A stretch of 64,000 bases of DNA from Nicotiana tabacum (Eukaryota; Streptophyta; Magnoliopsida; Solanales; Solanaceae), in NCBI RefSeq assembly GCF_000715075.1, contig NC_134102.1, forward strand, positions 108,822,001 to 108,886,000, written 5' to 3'. Shown piece by piece: positions 11,400 through 23,593 of the stretch. Every line of letters starts with the position of its first letter. Positions within the stretch are counted from its first letter, which is position 1. A program made the translations under genes and the position numbers. The notes under the pieces were generated by a model. The model saw nothing but the letters and a program-made list of their open reading frames with translations. It had not been told where the DNA came from and did not search any database.

Positions 11400-12365
11400 T
11401 GAAGAACAGAACACCATGGAAACAAGGTACCCCAATAGGAGGTACCAACTAGCTGGAGCAAAGGTTACTATTATTGGCACACTTACATGTCCAATGGTAG
11501 AGAGGAGTCTCTTAAGTTTTGTGAGATTGTATGACAGTGTAGGGGAAGGAGTGAGATTTGGAGCATTCAGGGTTTTAGAGAATCATTATATTGTCCTAAA
11601 AGACAAAGTGCAGAGTAGTGGAATAAATGGGCCTAAATGGAATAGAGTGGATACAGATTCACTCACCAAATAGTTTTAGATTGATAGATTGCTGATCTCA
11701 AATGCTATGACAGAATTCTTAATGTGAACACTGACTAAATGCTACTACTGAAGGAGAGTTTATTTGGGTATTTCTCTGCAATTGCCTGATTTAACCTTTA
11801 TCGCGTGCATCCAAGAAACTTTTAGAGTCTAAAAAAAAAGGGCAGTTCAGTGCACTAAGTTCCCGCTATGCGAGAGGTCTGGGAGGATCGGACCACATTG
11901 GATTTTATGTACGTACTCTTACCTTGTATTTCTGCAAGAGACTGTTTTTGCAGCTTGAACCCATGACCTCTTGCTCACATGGCGGCAACATTTACCGGTG
12001 TCCCAAGGTTCCCCTTCTTTTGAAGTCTAGAGTGAGGGAAAGTTAGAAGATCGTTTAAAGTTTCAGCAAGCACCAAAAAGAAAAGAGAGAGGTTATACGA
12101 GAGCTGCTTTACTGGCTGAGCGTCTTCCACTACAAGATTTCATATTGTAAATATGTAGTTGCTTGTTCTACTGTAATACAGGTTTGACCTTTGTTATGTA
12201 ATTGTATTATGTATATCTCTTCCAGAGATTACTATTTGATCCCTTTGACGAGATGATCTCTAACTTAATATATATGAGCTTCAGTTTACTCCCGTGGTGG
12301 TTTCCTATGTGCCTTCTTTTCATGAATTCCTATCTTTAGAAAATAAGACTTCTTATTACAGGAGA

Positions 12366-15300
12366 ATGGCTGGGAAAGCTGTGGTTAAGCAGCCAACATC
12401 TGCATTCGACTTTGAGATTGTTGAAGGTGTTTCTGATAAGCTTACAACTGTTGTGGCATCCTCTAGCCAGAGTAGCCCATGGATTGACCCTGCAACTATT
12501 AAACTTAGACAGAGAATTGGAAGGGGTCTATTTGGTGATGTTTGGTTAGCAACTCGTCACCAAGCCACTGCAGATTATGACGAGTATCATGAAGTAGCTG
12601 TGAAGATGTTACATCCTATGAAGGAGGAGAACATCAATGTTGTCTTAGATCGGCTGGGAAATTTGTTTACTCAGTGTCAAGAACTACAACATATTTGCTG
12701 GCTTCAGGGTCTGTCTGTGATAAATGGAAAGGTGAATATATTCTCGCAATAATGTTAATGCTATAAGTTCTTCTGCCTTTCTGAAATACTGTAAACACCC
12801 CTGCAGCTATGCATTGTTATGAAGTTCTATGAAGGTTCTGTTGGTGATAAAATGGCTCGTGCAAAAGAAGGAAAGCTGTCCTTGCCAGATGTTATAAGGT
12901 GATACTGGTGTAGTTTTGATTGAGAATGAGTTTTGGTCCATACTAAAGTTGTGTGGGAAAATATGATATAATGACATATGCATTCTGGTGATCATACAGG
13001 TATGGGACTGATCTTGCTCGTGGGATAATGGAGTTACACACAAAGGAGATCTTGATTCTTAACCTTAAACCTTATAATTTCCTTTTGAATGAAAACGACC
13101 ATGCAATTTTGGGGGATATTGGGATTCCTTATCTGCTTCTTGGAGTTCCTTCGTTGAGTTCAGATATGTCAAGAAGACTTGGCACCCCGAATTACATGGC
13201 TCCAGAACAATGGCAGCCAGAAGTTAGGGGTCCCATATCCTTTGAGACTGACTCATGGGGATTCGGTTGCAGCATTGTGGAAATGCTGACCGGTTCTCAG
13301 CCATGGAGTGGTAAATCAGTTGATGAAATATTTAAATCTATTGTAAAGAGACAAGAGAAACCACATATTCCTGAAGGACTCCCTCCTGCGGTTGAAAGGG
13401 TCATAATTGGTTGTTTTGAGTATGATTTCCGGAATCGCCCTCTGATGGGAGACATTTTGCATGCATTTCTAAGGTATCTAATTTATTTTACGTTGGAAGG
13501 CAATTCCTTCCTGTCTTTTAGCTTTGCTGTATGTTTCATTTTCTAAAAGAATCAAAGTTACAGAACTGGTTGTTTTAGGGGTTTGATATCTGATTCAGCC
13601 ACTAGAATTTGCTTAAAAGAAACAAAAGAAGTGAGAGCATGTCTCGCTTAAGAGTCTACACTCTGGAGTAAGCTCTAACTTGAATACTTTTTTCTTTTTG
13701 TGTGTGTGTTTGTGGGGGGGGGGGGGTTGATGGGTGGATTCGACATGGGGGAGAAAAAAGGAAAGAGAGGGATGGGGTTTCGCTCGCTTTTGGAAAAGTG
13801 GGCCCCCATCTAACTCGAATACTGTACTAGTAGATAAAGGCATTTTGATCTATAATAGCCAATAGGGTTCTGCGTTGTGCAGTATGGAATTGTGAAAAGT
13901 ATTCTTGCCCTTGGCTAGAAAATTTTGTGCTTATCAGAATCATTGTGTTGCATCTCCAACAGAATAGTTAACCGTAAATAGAATGTGTAATTTTTCATCC
14001 ACGCAGCAGGACTAGTTAAAGGAAAGAAAAGGTTCCTCCCCGTGCCTTTTTGGGTTTTGGGAAAGGTACTAAATGTCGCATATTTGATTCTGCATCCTCA
14101 GTTTCTACGAGGTGCTCATAAAATATTTATCTGAAGTCTGTTCTGCTCTATGATCAATAGGTCCAGTATGGACGTTAGATATTTTTTTGAGAAGTTAAAC
14201 TAGTCTTATTAGGATAAGAAGACTTGACAGTTGATGTGAGCATTGATTGAGTCCTGTAAAAAAATGTAGATGGTTGTATATGAAGTCCAATCATGGAATC
14301 ATGGACTTGAACCTTGAGTTAAGATCACAATACTGGAAGGTTTGACAGGTATATGGAGTTCACTTCCTTAGAATGAACCAACAATTATGGAATTTATTGG
14401 CTAGTTAGCGGTTTCTCTGTGACAAATACTGAGAAGGATGGTGCAGTTGAAAGGTTCTGGGAGTGCAAAGGTAATTATTAACAGATTATGGATATACAAC
14501 TGATATTGAATGTCTCTGGTATCTTTGTTCACTTAGATTGAACAAGAACATAGAAGAAGTAAAAACACAAAGAGATGTTGAAAACAAATATAAGAGAATT
14601 TAGTAACCTCGAAATTGTTGGTGTAGCCTCAAAGGGGAAGCTACATAGAGCAGTTAAAAAAATGCAATGAAGGTGAAGTTACACACGAGTAGTTAAAAAG
14701 ATGCAGCGAAGACTTGATAAGAAAACCTGTGGAATTGGCTCATGCTTCTTCACTCTGGACTGGCATAGACAAACCATTCAGATTTATAATGATTGCTGCT
14801 AAATTTTTACAAGTTACTGTTACCTCAAAAAAAAAACTACAACTAGTAGTTATTGAGCTTTGCCAGGTGCCAACTGCAATCAACTGTCTAATAATTAATT
14901 TTCTTGCGAGAGGGAAGTCTTATGAATATAAGAAGCATTGATCATAATGTTTATAAATCTACCACTATTTACCTAAAATATAAACCATGTATTCTACTTT
15001 TATGGAAAAGGTATGCCAGGAAATCTTATATGCAGTAATGCTTTTTTGTTTCCTCTATGATAAGAAAAGTTTACTATTGTTGGTGTTACAACTTCATATT
15101 ATGATTATATAACCTAGAACACTATGATTGGCAATTGCGCAAACTCATCTAATACTCCTCTCTGATAACTAATACTCTAAAAGGATTTTCTTTAAATGAT
15201 TATAATATGGTATATTAGAAGTATTTGACTTTGTTAGTCGGAACAGTGTTTGGCCTCAGGAAATTCATCAAAGTTCAGATATAATTAACTTATGATATAT

Positions 15301-17816
15301 TAAGTAATAAAGAGCTGACGTGAACAGCCGGTATACATGTGCAAATGAAATCCTAGCACCGTATAGAATTTACCTAAAGAATTGTTGTACATATCTGGCA
15401 CTCACGTGGTGCATATCAATGAAAGCTCATTTTACTTATAAATATGGATTTAGGTTATATACATGTGCCGTGTATGAACTTTTTTTACACTATCAGTGTA
15501 GGTTAATATTTAGTAATAGGTTAGTTACCATTTTTACTAAGTTACTTAATAGTTATCATAGCAATTTACCTGTAATTACCTTGTAAACGACCTGGTGGTG
15601 TAACAAGTTTTTACACCATCAGTTCGTAGAACTTAAACTCATTAATAAGCACTAAATATAGGAATGTCAAGGATGTGATGATTGAGGAGAAATGAGTTTT
15701 GGAGAAGGGAAGAAATTGGAGGGAGAAGTACCTAGTGGCCAATTCTATCACCTGTCCTCGTCTTGGGGCACAAATCAATCAATTCGTTTAAGCTTTCCCC
15801 TTTAAATTCTGCAGGTCTTTTACAATCTTATCTGATGGAGATGCATATCTTATTCAAACGCATGTTTATAATGTTTAGATACCAATACTAAAGTAAAATT
15901 TAACGTGTTCTATAATGTCTTATCTGATGAAGAAGTTGCATATCTTATTCAAATGCTTGTTCAAACCATGCGGAGGTGTTTAAACATGTGTTTTGACCAA
16001 CTAGAGGTGTTTGGTTGGGACAACTCTAACTTTGGTGGCCAGCTTTGCAAAACCGTGCAAGTACAGGTGTCAATTTGTGTATTAATTGTAAAATATAACC
16101 CCCCGAAACTTACTGAAATTACCTAAATCTGACTGGAAGCTTAAAAGGAATGAGGGTCATGCATAATTTGATGACGACAAAACACTTGAACATGTGCTAG
16201 TAGTTTGTCCAGGCTATGTGAGGCAGGAACGAATTCATATCATTAGCTTTGTTAAATTTAGTCATTTACCTTGAAGGTAGTAACGACATAACCTTCATGG
16301 CATGATGCAGAGTGAATGCTAGTTTGATCTTTATTGTAAACATCTTGATTTTTAGATGGGCATGGGCTCTTGCTTAATGCATGAAAATAGGGTTATTTTA
16401 TTACTTGAAAGTTCCTTCTAAGGTAGTTGTTTATAGTTACATTTTTTTGCATTACATTTCTATTCTTTGTTTTTCTTCCTTGGTGCTTTTTTTCAGTTAA
16501 AACAACAACAACAACAACAAACAACAACAACCCAGTATAATCCCACTAGTGGGGTCTGGGGAGGACAGTGTTTACGCAAACCTTACCCCTATCTTGAGGT
16601 AGAGAGGCTGTTTCCGATAGACCCTCGGCTCACTCCCTTCAAGAACTTCCCACCTTGCTCTTGGGGTGACTCGAACTCACAACCTCTTGGTTGGAAGTGG
16701 AGGGTGCTCACCACTAGAGCAACCCACTCTTTTCCGCTAAAACCTACAATTTAATTGCGCTTTGCACTTAAAGCTCCAACAGACTTTGGCGCTTTTTGCT
16801 TTGACTTCTCTATTAATGCTTTTACCTGAAACTTAAATTTGTTCAATCTACTCTGCAGTTCACAGGAAGCAGCTTATGGTGTTGAGGGCTGGAGAGACCA
16901 GGGGAGTCGGGTTAACTCAGACAAATTAAGTGGAAGTGGCTATAGCAAGTGGTTGGTCCTAAAGGATCAGCTTCAAATTGGAGACACTGTGAGATCCAGG
17001 AAGCCACCAAACTCATGTAAACCTGAAAACATGGAGGTACCAGGGGGTACCATTGTTGGCATGGAACGAGATACAGAACGAAATGGATTTGTGCTGGTGA
17101 GGGTGCATGGCATCCATGATCCTCTTAGAGTTCATGGATCGACATTGGAGCGGGTGACATTTGGCTTGGCTGCAGGAGATTGGGTACGTTTGAAGACGAA
17201 CGGTAAGAAACATTCATCGGTAGGCATCCTTCACTCCATTGATCGTGATGGAAGTATAGCTGTTGCATTCATAGGTTTGGAGATCTTTTGGAAGGGCAAC
17301 TGCTCTGAGCTTCAGATGGCAGAAGCTTACTGTGCTGGACAGTTTGTAAGGCTGAAGGGTGATATTTTCTGTCCGCGCTTTGAATGGCCCCGAAAGAGAG
17401 GTGGTGACTGGGCAACAGGTAGAATTTGTCATGTGCTACCTAATGGGTGTCTTGTTGTGAACTTTCCTGGTATGCTGGTGTTTGGTGATGAAAATAGCAG
17501 CTTTTTGGCTGATCCAGCAGAAGTCGAAATCGTTTCTTTTGACACTTGCCCTGGTATTGTGAAGAAGTATCAACACCTTGAGGACTTCCACTGGGCTGTT
17601 AGACCACTGTTGGTTGCATTAGGCCTATTTACTGCAATGAAGCTTGGCCTTTTTGTCGGGAAGAAAGTCAGGAGATCAAAGGTGAAGAAGGGGCGCAACC
17701 CGGTGATACACATTGAAGGTCAACAAGGGGATGCTCAAAATGCAGCATGGCTTCCTCCAAAGGTGGCAAATATCATATTCAGAGAAGGGGCTAGTGTAAC
17801 AACCACCTCTAGGTAG
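12366..17816 (+). CDS. KEG-like protein kinase with HERC2-like repeats and a C-terminal membrane segment (4 coding exons, 629 aa)
   Basis: Coding exons are 12366-12731, 12807-12898, 13000-13473 and 16859-17816. All junctions are GT-AG and the frame is kept, giving 1890 nt with stop. The kinase domain spans about residues 48-310: P-loop IGRGLFGDVW (51-60), ATP lysine in VAVK (K80), catalytic loop ILNLKPYN (172-179), DIG in place of DFG (192-194), MAPEQW and DSWGFGC. The HRD aspartate is replaced by Asn174. As I recall the family, Arabidopsis KEG has a comparable substitution in its loop. Residues after about 310 resemble the HERC2-like repeats of KEG (repeated VRLK/VRVHG-type units). No RING or ankyrin repeats are present, so ubiquitin ligase activity is not predicted. 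Residues 559-578 are hydrophobic (RPLLVALGLFTAMKLGLFVG), followed by a basic stretch, suggesting membrane anchoring. The start ATG lies 4 nt after a splice acceptor. Intron 3 is 3.4 kb and holds a SINE. The function is inferred; KEG itself acts in ABA signalling and endomembrane trafficking. Confidence 0.85.
13474..16858 (+). other. Large third intron of the KEG-like gene
   Basis: This 3.4-kb intron (donor AAG|GTATC, acceptor CTCTGCAG|T) separates the kinase exon from the HERC2-like repeat exon. It contains a G homopolymer near 13715-13727 and a TS SINE near the 3' end. Imperfect TTTTTACACTATCAGTG / TTTTTACACCATCAGT motifs near 15480-15625 may be MITE remnants. No other coding exon is evident. 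Short open frames inside are chance. Confidence 0.65.
16501..16729 (-). mobile_element. TS SINE (tRNA-derived) in the intron, antisense
   Basis: In minus-strand sense it starts with a tRNA-like head: box A region GGTTGCTCTAGTGGTGAGC, box B region GGTTGTGAGTTCGAGTC. It ends CCCCAGACCCCACTAGTGGG...TGGG followed by TTG repeats, the hallmark of the tobacco/Solanaceae TS family. Flanks TCAGTTAAAA and TCCGCTAAAA resemble a degraded 10-bp target duplication. It is probably near full length. Confidence 0.8.
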
Positions 17817-19276
17817 TTCTTAGTCTCTATCAATGCCAAGCTAAGAGGATTGCACTAACATCTACTGGAAAGTTGGATAACCTATTTGCAACCTTTGCTT
17901 AGAGCATGCAAATATTCTATGATAAACAAATGTTTAAAGATCTGTAAATACATGGATGGCTGTAAATACACTTTTACTGTTCATATATATTTTTTTTCCA
18001 TTATATGACAGTTGTTTTAAGCCCTCATATCATCATTATATCCATGACAAGAACTCATGGGTAATCTAACTTGAACACTTCTTTGTATATCCATCTAATT
18101 TGTGACAACCGAATAGTCTGGGGTTCTGGCCCTTGCTAATGAATTCTTTTAGCAAGGATTACTAAACATATGCAGGTTCTTTTTGGTCATAATACGTTAA
18201 ATAAATTTGTTCGGTTAAACAGTAAAGTGGTGGTAATTGCAATATTTTTTTGGGTAGTTTTTTGGGAATTACCGAACAACTTGTGCAGAAGCATATTCAA
18301 GTGATCCTGTTCTACCTAAAATGACCAGTTGCTTAAGGTTGCACTTGGCATGGTTCTTGATCTTCATCTGAAGAACCAACTGAAAGTGAAAGCCGCCTAT
18401 TTTTTTTATTTTTTTTATTTTTTTTTTGGTTTTTATTGTAGTGCAATTTCTTCACGTTCCACTAATTAAAGTGAAAAGGAAAAGAAAAAGTTACTAATAT
18501 TCAATTCTCCTTCTGTTCTTTGCTCTTCGTAAGTTATATCTCAATTGCTGGAATGTATTTCACCAGATGAAAAAGATTGGTTATTTTTAGAAGCTTGCTT
18601 ATATGATGAAATAACCTTGTTTATGAACTCTACTAGTCGTATATGGGGTTTTTGTATGCAGCCCGACTAGGAATAACTCCTCTTCCAAAAGTATGAAGGT
18701 CAGAAATTCCTAAATTTCAGTGTAATATCAAATATTAATTTTAATTCTTAAAAGGAATTCTACATGTTTTAGAAACTAGATAAGTATTATACATCACAAT
18801 TTTTAATTAAAAAATGTAGTCAATTTAAAAAGCTGGCCAACTCTCCAATTAGGGAGTAATATTTTTTCTTCCTAATTAATAAAAAGATCATTTTGTTGTT
18901 GAATAGGAGTATTATGTTACTCTTTCAATGGCTTTTCATGAGAAGGTAACTCCTTAGAAAAACCCATATCCTGATCCAAAAAATTACAAGCTGAAACTAT
19001 TTCTCCCTCCACTTCTCCATATGAATTTACCAAAATCAAACACAGAAGGCACTACAATAAGATGTTTTCTCTGAATTCTCGCTATCATCTCAAAGGAGAA
19101 ACGAAACATAGTCTCAACATTGTTCCAGCAAGGCACAATTAAACAGTTGTATTTGAGACGTAATCCAACGTACAACAGAGCTAAAACAACAAACAAATTT
19201 TCTAAGCTCATCCGCAACTATAGCAAGCAAATGGTTAGAGGCATGTATAGAGAATTGTCATTAATTTCATAAAACT
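17817..19276. other. Convergent intergenic region with both 3' UTRs
   Basis: The KEG-like gene (plus) and the coiled-coil gene (minus) end tail to tail about 1.46 kb apart. The first few hundred bases on each side should be 3' UTR. T/A-rich tracts near 17985 and 18400-18430 are visible. I see no gene or clear mobile element; the short minus frame at 18984-19217 has no recognisable content. Confidence 0.6.
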
Positions 19277-22200
19277 TTATTTGGGGCATAAAATGCCAGC
19301 TTCTTTCACCAGCTGCTCAGTCAACGCTGAAAGCCGGGCCATTTCCGTGTAGACTTCAGCAAGACACTCACCACTGCTAGCGACGTTTGCTGCAGTTCCT
19401 GGGCTGTCACCCAACAAAAGACTGTTATTGTAGTCAGCCTCGATGCTCAAACTAGCTTTATTCAAAAGCTCACGGCTCAGTTCAGCAAGTTTCTGGAGAG
19501 CACTAGTAGCAGCTTCAACTTCCAATTGAGCGGTCTCGAGTTGGAGCTTTTCAATTGCCAGATCCCCAGTACTCTTTTCACCTATTCTTTCTTGTGCCAA
19601 AGCATAAAGTTGCATCAGGTCATCTGCATCTCGAGTCATTTCCTTCATTTTATTTATTTCTTCCTCCCTATCATCTAATTTTTGACGAACCATTTTGAGC
19701 TCCTCCTCTTTGAGTTTGAGAGCCCTTTGTGCAGCAAGAGCTTCCATTTCTCTACCCCTCAGACTTTCTCTGGTTAACTCGAGTTCATTTTCCAGCTGGT
19801 TCTTTTGCCACCTAAAAGTATCAGTTGATTTCTCCACCAGCTGAGATGACCACGTTTCATCGGCATGACTGAGTGGGCTCAACACGTCATCCTTAACAGA
19901 GATAACCAGTTTGTTAGTCAGGTCTACTATACGTTCCACAACAGTCTCAGCTTCTGAATATTTCATTTTTGTATCATTTAACTCATCTTGCATTGTCTGC
20001 ATGGATTCCTCTTTTTCTTTCAACATAGTTGTTGCCTGAATAAGTTGCACTTCTTGACTGCTCATGAGCACCCTCAGCTCAGCTATTTCCTGATTTAGTT
20101 CATCTAACATCTTTCTTGAATCCAGAAGTTCCTTATCTTTTTCTTCCAACATCAGCTGAAGAGAAGCGCACTCAGACTTCAAGTGCTGAATCTCTAATCT
20201 AGCATCTACTAGCTCTGACTCTTTAACCTGAAGAAGATCCTGTGTTTCTCCAAACTCTGCCCTCTTATGGTCAAGCTCCTCTTGGAGAGTAGATTTTTCC
20301 TTCAAAGCTGCTAGCAGAGAAGACTTCTCATTATTCAATTCATTCTGCAACTCCTCAATGAGCTCCTTTTCCATGGATAAATCCCTTTCAAGTTCTCTGT
20401 TTCGAGCCTCAGCTACCGTAAGTTTCACTTTCTCACTCTCTACCTCAATTTGAGCTTCTTTCAAACTTGTCATGTAAGCCATTACACTTCTTCTTTGCTC
20501 TTCAAGCTCTCTGAGACGCTCTTCTAATAGATTTTCCTGCTCCTCCATTTTCTCTCTAGAGGATGTCAAAGCTCTCTGAGATGAGGTTAACTCGGACCTT
20601 ACATCGGCAAGTAGCTTCTTCACTCTTCTGAAATCCTCAAGGGTCTCATTTGCTTCTCCACCATATTTAGATGTTTCCTCTTCCAATTTCTTCATTTCTT
20701 TCTTTGCTACGAGCCAATCCATTGCCTGCTTCTCCAAGTTGGATTTGGCAACTTTAAGTTTCTCTTCTTCAGTTTTCTGCATCGTCAAGAAGTCTTCTAG
20801 CTCTTTCTCTTTCTCTTGAATTTTTCTTCGGAGATTTTGTAGTTCAACCTCCTGTCTTTGAACTACTTCATTTGCTGCATCAAGTAGCTCAGCCTTAGTT
20901 CTGAGTTCTGATTCAGTGTTAGCAGCTTCATCGCTTTTATTCTTCAACTCATCCTTCATTTTATTTATTTCATCTGCTTTTGAATCTAGGGCTGTTTGTG
21001 CAGCAGATATCTCCTGATCTCTCTCCTTGAGACGAAACTTTAGATCCTCAATTTCAGCAGCTTGAGATGCTAAGGTAAGATTAGCCTGCATTAGCTCATC
21101 TTCCAGTTTTTCCTGCCTAGAACTAGCAGCTGCAATCTCTTCCTCGCGTTGCTCCAATTCCAATTTTGCATGGTTTACTTCATTGTATTCCATCAAGACT
21201 TTTCTCTCCGTATCTTGAAGATCTTCTTCCTTCCTCTTCAAGGCTGCAAGAGCATCCAGCAAATCAGACTCCAGTTCGCCAAGATCCAGTCCCAGCTCAG
21301 CGACCTGAGGAAGATAAGGATTTCTGCCTATCTGTTCTTCTAGTTTCTGGGTCTGGGCAAACAACCTCCCAAGAAGAACCCTTGCAGGCTCAGTTGCTCC
21401 ATTACCTTTGATATTTGATTTCCTGTTATCCAAGACTGACCTGACAATTCTGGAGGAAGGGGGTCCACGATGAGCTGTCATAAGCACTAATCTCTTCTTC
21501 TTCCATTTGGGCCTCGCAAAGCAGAACTGTACACAAACACAAGTCAGTAATTACACCATAATATCATCGCCCGTAGAGCTTCCGACTTTAAAAAAAGACA
21601 AACCCCTCATCTATTCCTTCATGCCCAGCACAATTCATATAGTACATACTGACCAGTGATAAGCAAGAGATGATGTATAAGACCAAGGCATGACAGGATA
21701 AGAGTTCCTACGTAGCAATTCAATTTTGTAGTATCATACAGGTAAAATAACTGAATTATTTTTACTCCTTGGCACAGTGAATCACTTCAGTATATTGCAC
21801 TATGACTGCTCAACTTCTATGATATGCAAGCAAGAGGCTCACATTTCTCTTAATTTTCTTTTCTTTTTTAGCTTCTCTTTTTTCATTTGTAAGATGAGGT
21901 GAATTCATCAAGAAGGAAAGGAGTTGATTTATTTCATTTTTCACCCCCCATCCATCCCCACAACTCTGGGTAAAGAATTAAGAGTGAGACATCTCGTATA
22001 CTCTCCCTATGATTTCTCGCATCCTTTTTTTTCTTTTTTGATAAGGTAAGGTCTGGTTTCTCGCATCCCATGATCATAACAATCTGTCACTGCCTTGTTC
22101 AAACTGTATTTTAATTTTCATTCGTACAACAATTGGCCATGGATAGTACATAATGGATATAGAGGATTCATATGGTTGGCACACAACTAGTCTGGATTGG

Positions 22201-23198
22201 GGTACGGTTGATTGATTGAATCACCGATTTCATCCACATACGCACTGAAATAAATAAATAGGGAACATTGATTCCCCAGCAATCTTCAATAGACGAAGCA
22301 AGATCCATTTAAATATATGCATTTTTATACTGTCCCATTCCGAACAAGTGAACCTTGTTTCAACCTCCAAGCAAATTCTAAAGATGTACTTAATAACCAA
22401 ATGGAATCCTATGCACACATTATCATATCTGCTGCAGTCCTAAAAATGCCCGATAATTAGGATCTGTCCTTGGAGTTTACATCACTCAGAACCATCTTAA
22501 GAACCAAAAATATTTGTGCCAAAATGATAGTTGCCAAGAAGAACAAAGTCCTTGGACATATAATGGATCTTCAAGTACTATTTTTCATCTACATGACCAA
22601 ATCCTCCTGCTATGCGGTTTTTCTCTCTAGACTCAAATAATAGCACAATAAATTTCACTCTTCTCAACTCAACCATTAATTGTTCCAATCCTTATTGTCA
22701 TTTACAAACTTTCACAACAACTTCAATCTCAGTTACTTTTAGTAACATGAAATGTCTATTTAACAAAAAAAATTAATCAAAACTATCTATATCTTATCAT
22801 GATTGTCTCTATTGGTGCATTATTCATCGTAAGACGTAATTATTTCAATAATTGATAAATAAAGGAGTAATACACAACAAAGAGAGCTCTAGAATATTGC
22901 TAGCTGCAGAACTCATAAAATCCTTTCTGTTTTTTTTTTCTTTTATCCTTTTTCTAATTATTACCTAAAACCGTCAGCAAAATTCGGCAAATACCTTTAC
23001 AAAAATAGGTATTCATGTTCACATCTTTATTTTTTCCAACATTAACAATTTCAGTTGAAAAAGCTAAAAGAGTAAAATCGTTAAGCAGCATAAGCAATAC
23101 AAAAAGTCAAGTGCAAAAGTAAGGAGAAAAAAAGGATAGATTTTCACCTCCGTTTGCTGGTGAATAGATGAAAACGATAAAGAGGCGCGCAACGCCAT
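19277..23198 (-). CDS. MRC: Plastid-targeted long coiled-coil protein, MRC/PII1-like (2 coding exons, 766 aa)
   Basis: Exon 1 is 23198-23148 (17 codons, starting MALRASLSFSSIHQQTE). Exon 2 is 21526-19277. The 1621-bp intron has donor GAG|GTGAAA and acceptor TACAG|TTC, phase 0. The N-terminus (about 35 residues: Ser/Ala-rich, then FARPKWKKKR) looks like a chloroplast transit peptide. A conserved-looking block TEPARVLLGRLFAQTQKLEE lies at about 62-81. Residues about 100-690 are almost continuous heptad-type coiled coil (runs of KLEEE/ELEEQ type). The C-terminus ends ALTEQLVKEAGILCPK. Length and layout fit Arabidopsis MRC (also called PII1), a plastid coiled-coil protein that works with starch synthase 4 in starch-granule initiation. 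The assignment is by recognition of family features, not by search; another myosin-like plastid coiled-coil protein such as MFP1 is the main alternative, but I see no N-terminal membrane span. Confidence 0.75.
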
Positions 23199-23593
23199 AA
23201 TTCACCTCGAAAGCACATCTGCTTGCTGACAAAACTTCACTAATATATAAAATTTCATAAATGATAGGTATATGATGTGTTGTTGGTATATATGAAGCTT
23301 GAAGTTGAGGTCATGTAACAATGGCGGAGTTGCAGAAGAGGAAAAAGAGGAGGCTCACATTAGCAGAATAAGTCGTTCCATGGTAAGTTGCGCCTGTAAT
23401 AAGGATCATATTGTTATTCATATGCTCTACTTCTTTATTAGAAGAAAGAAAAAGAAAAAAAAAGAGTATTTTACGCGTGAAGTGTGAACTAGTGGTGCTA
23501 GAGATTCCATCTCATTTTTCTTTTTAATTTTGCTAAAACTTTCTTTTTGGAGGTCGGCCATGTCAGAAATAAGTAACTTATCTTAAATGAATA

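Larger units (their letters stand above)
10849..12361 (+). other. Probable 5'-UTR intron of the KEG-like gene
   Basis: A strong donor (CAA|GTAAGT at 10849) and the acceptor just before the first coding exon (TTACAG ending at 12361) suggest that the 5' untranslated leader, lying roughly at 10550-10848, is separated from the coding part by an intron of about 1.5 kb. Other donor/acceptor pairs exist upstream (for example an acceptor TTTTGCAG near 10714), so the leader may have more than one intron. The intron contains two SINE fragments. Transcript data would settle the structure. Confidence 0.45.

Noticed and set aside
11269..11673. 134-codon plus frame in front of the kinase gene
   Set aside because: It runs through a SINE tail inside a probable 5'-UTR intron and shows no recognisable domain.
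15480..15630. Complete MITE in the kinase gene intron
   Set aside because: The two similar motifs are in the same orientation rather than inverted, and no duplication is visible.
16501..16729. Possible tRNA gene because of box A and box B motifs
   Set aside because: There is no cloverleaf-sized unit; the boxes belong to the head of a TS SINE with a TTG-repeat tail.
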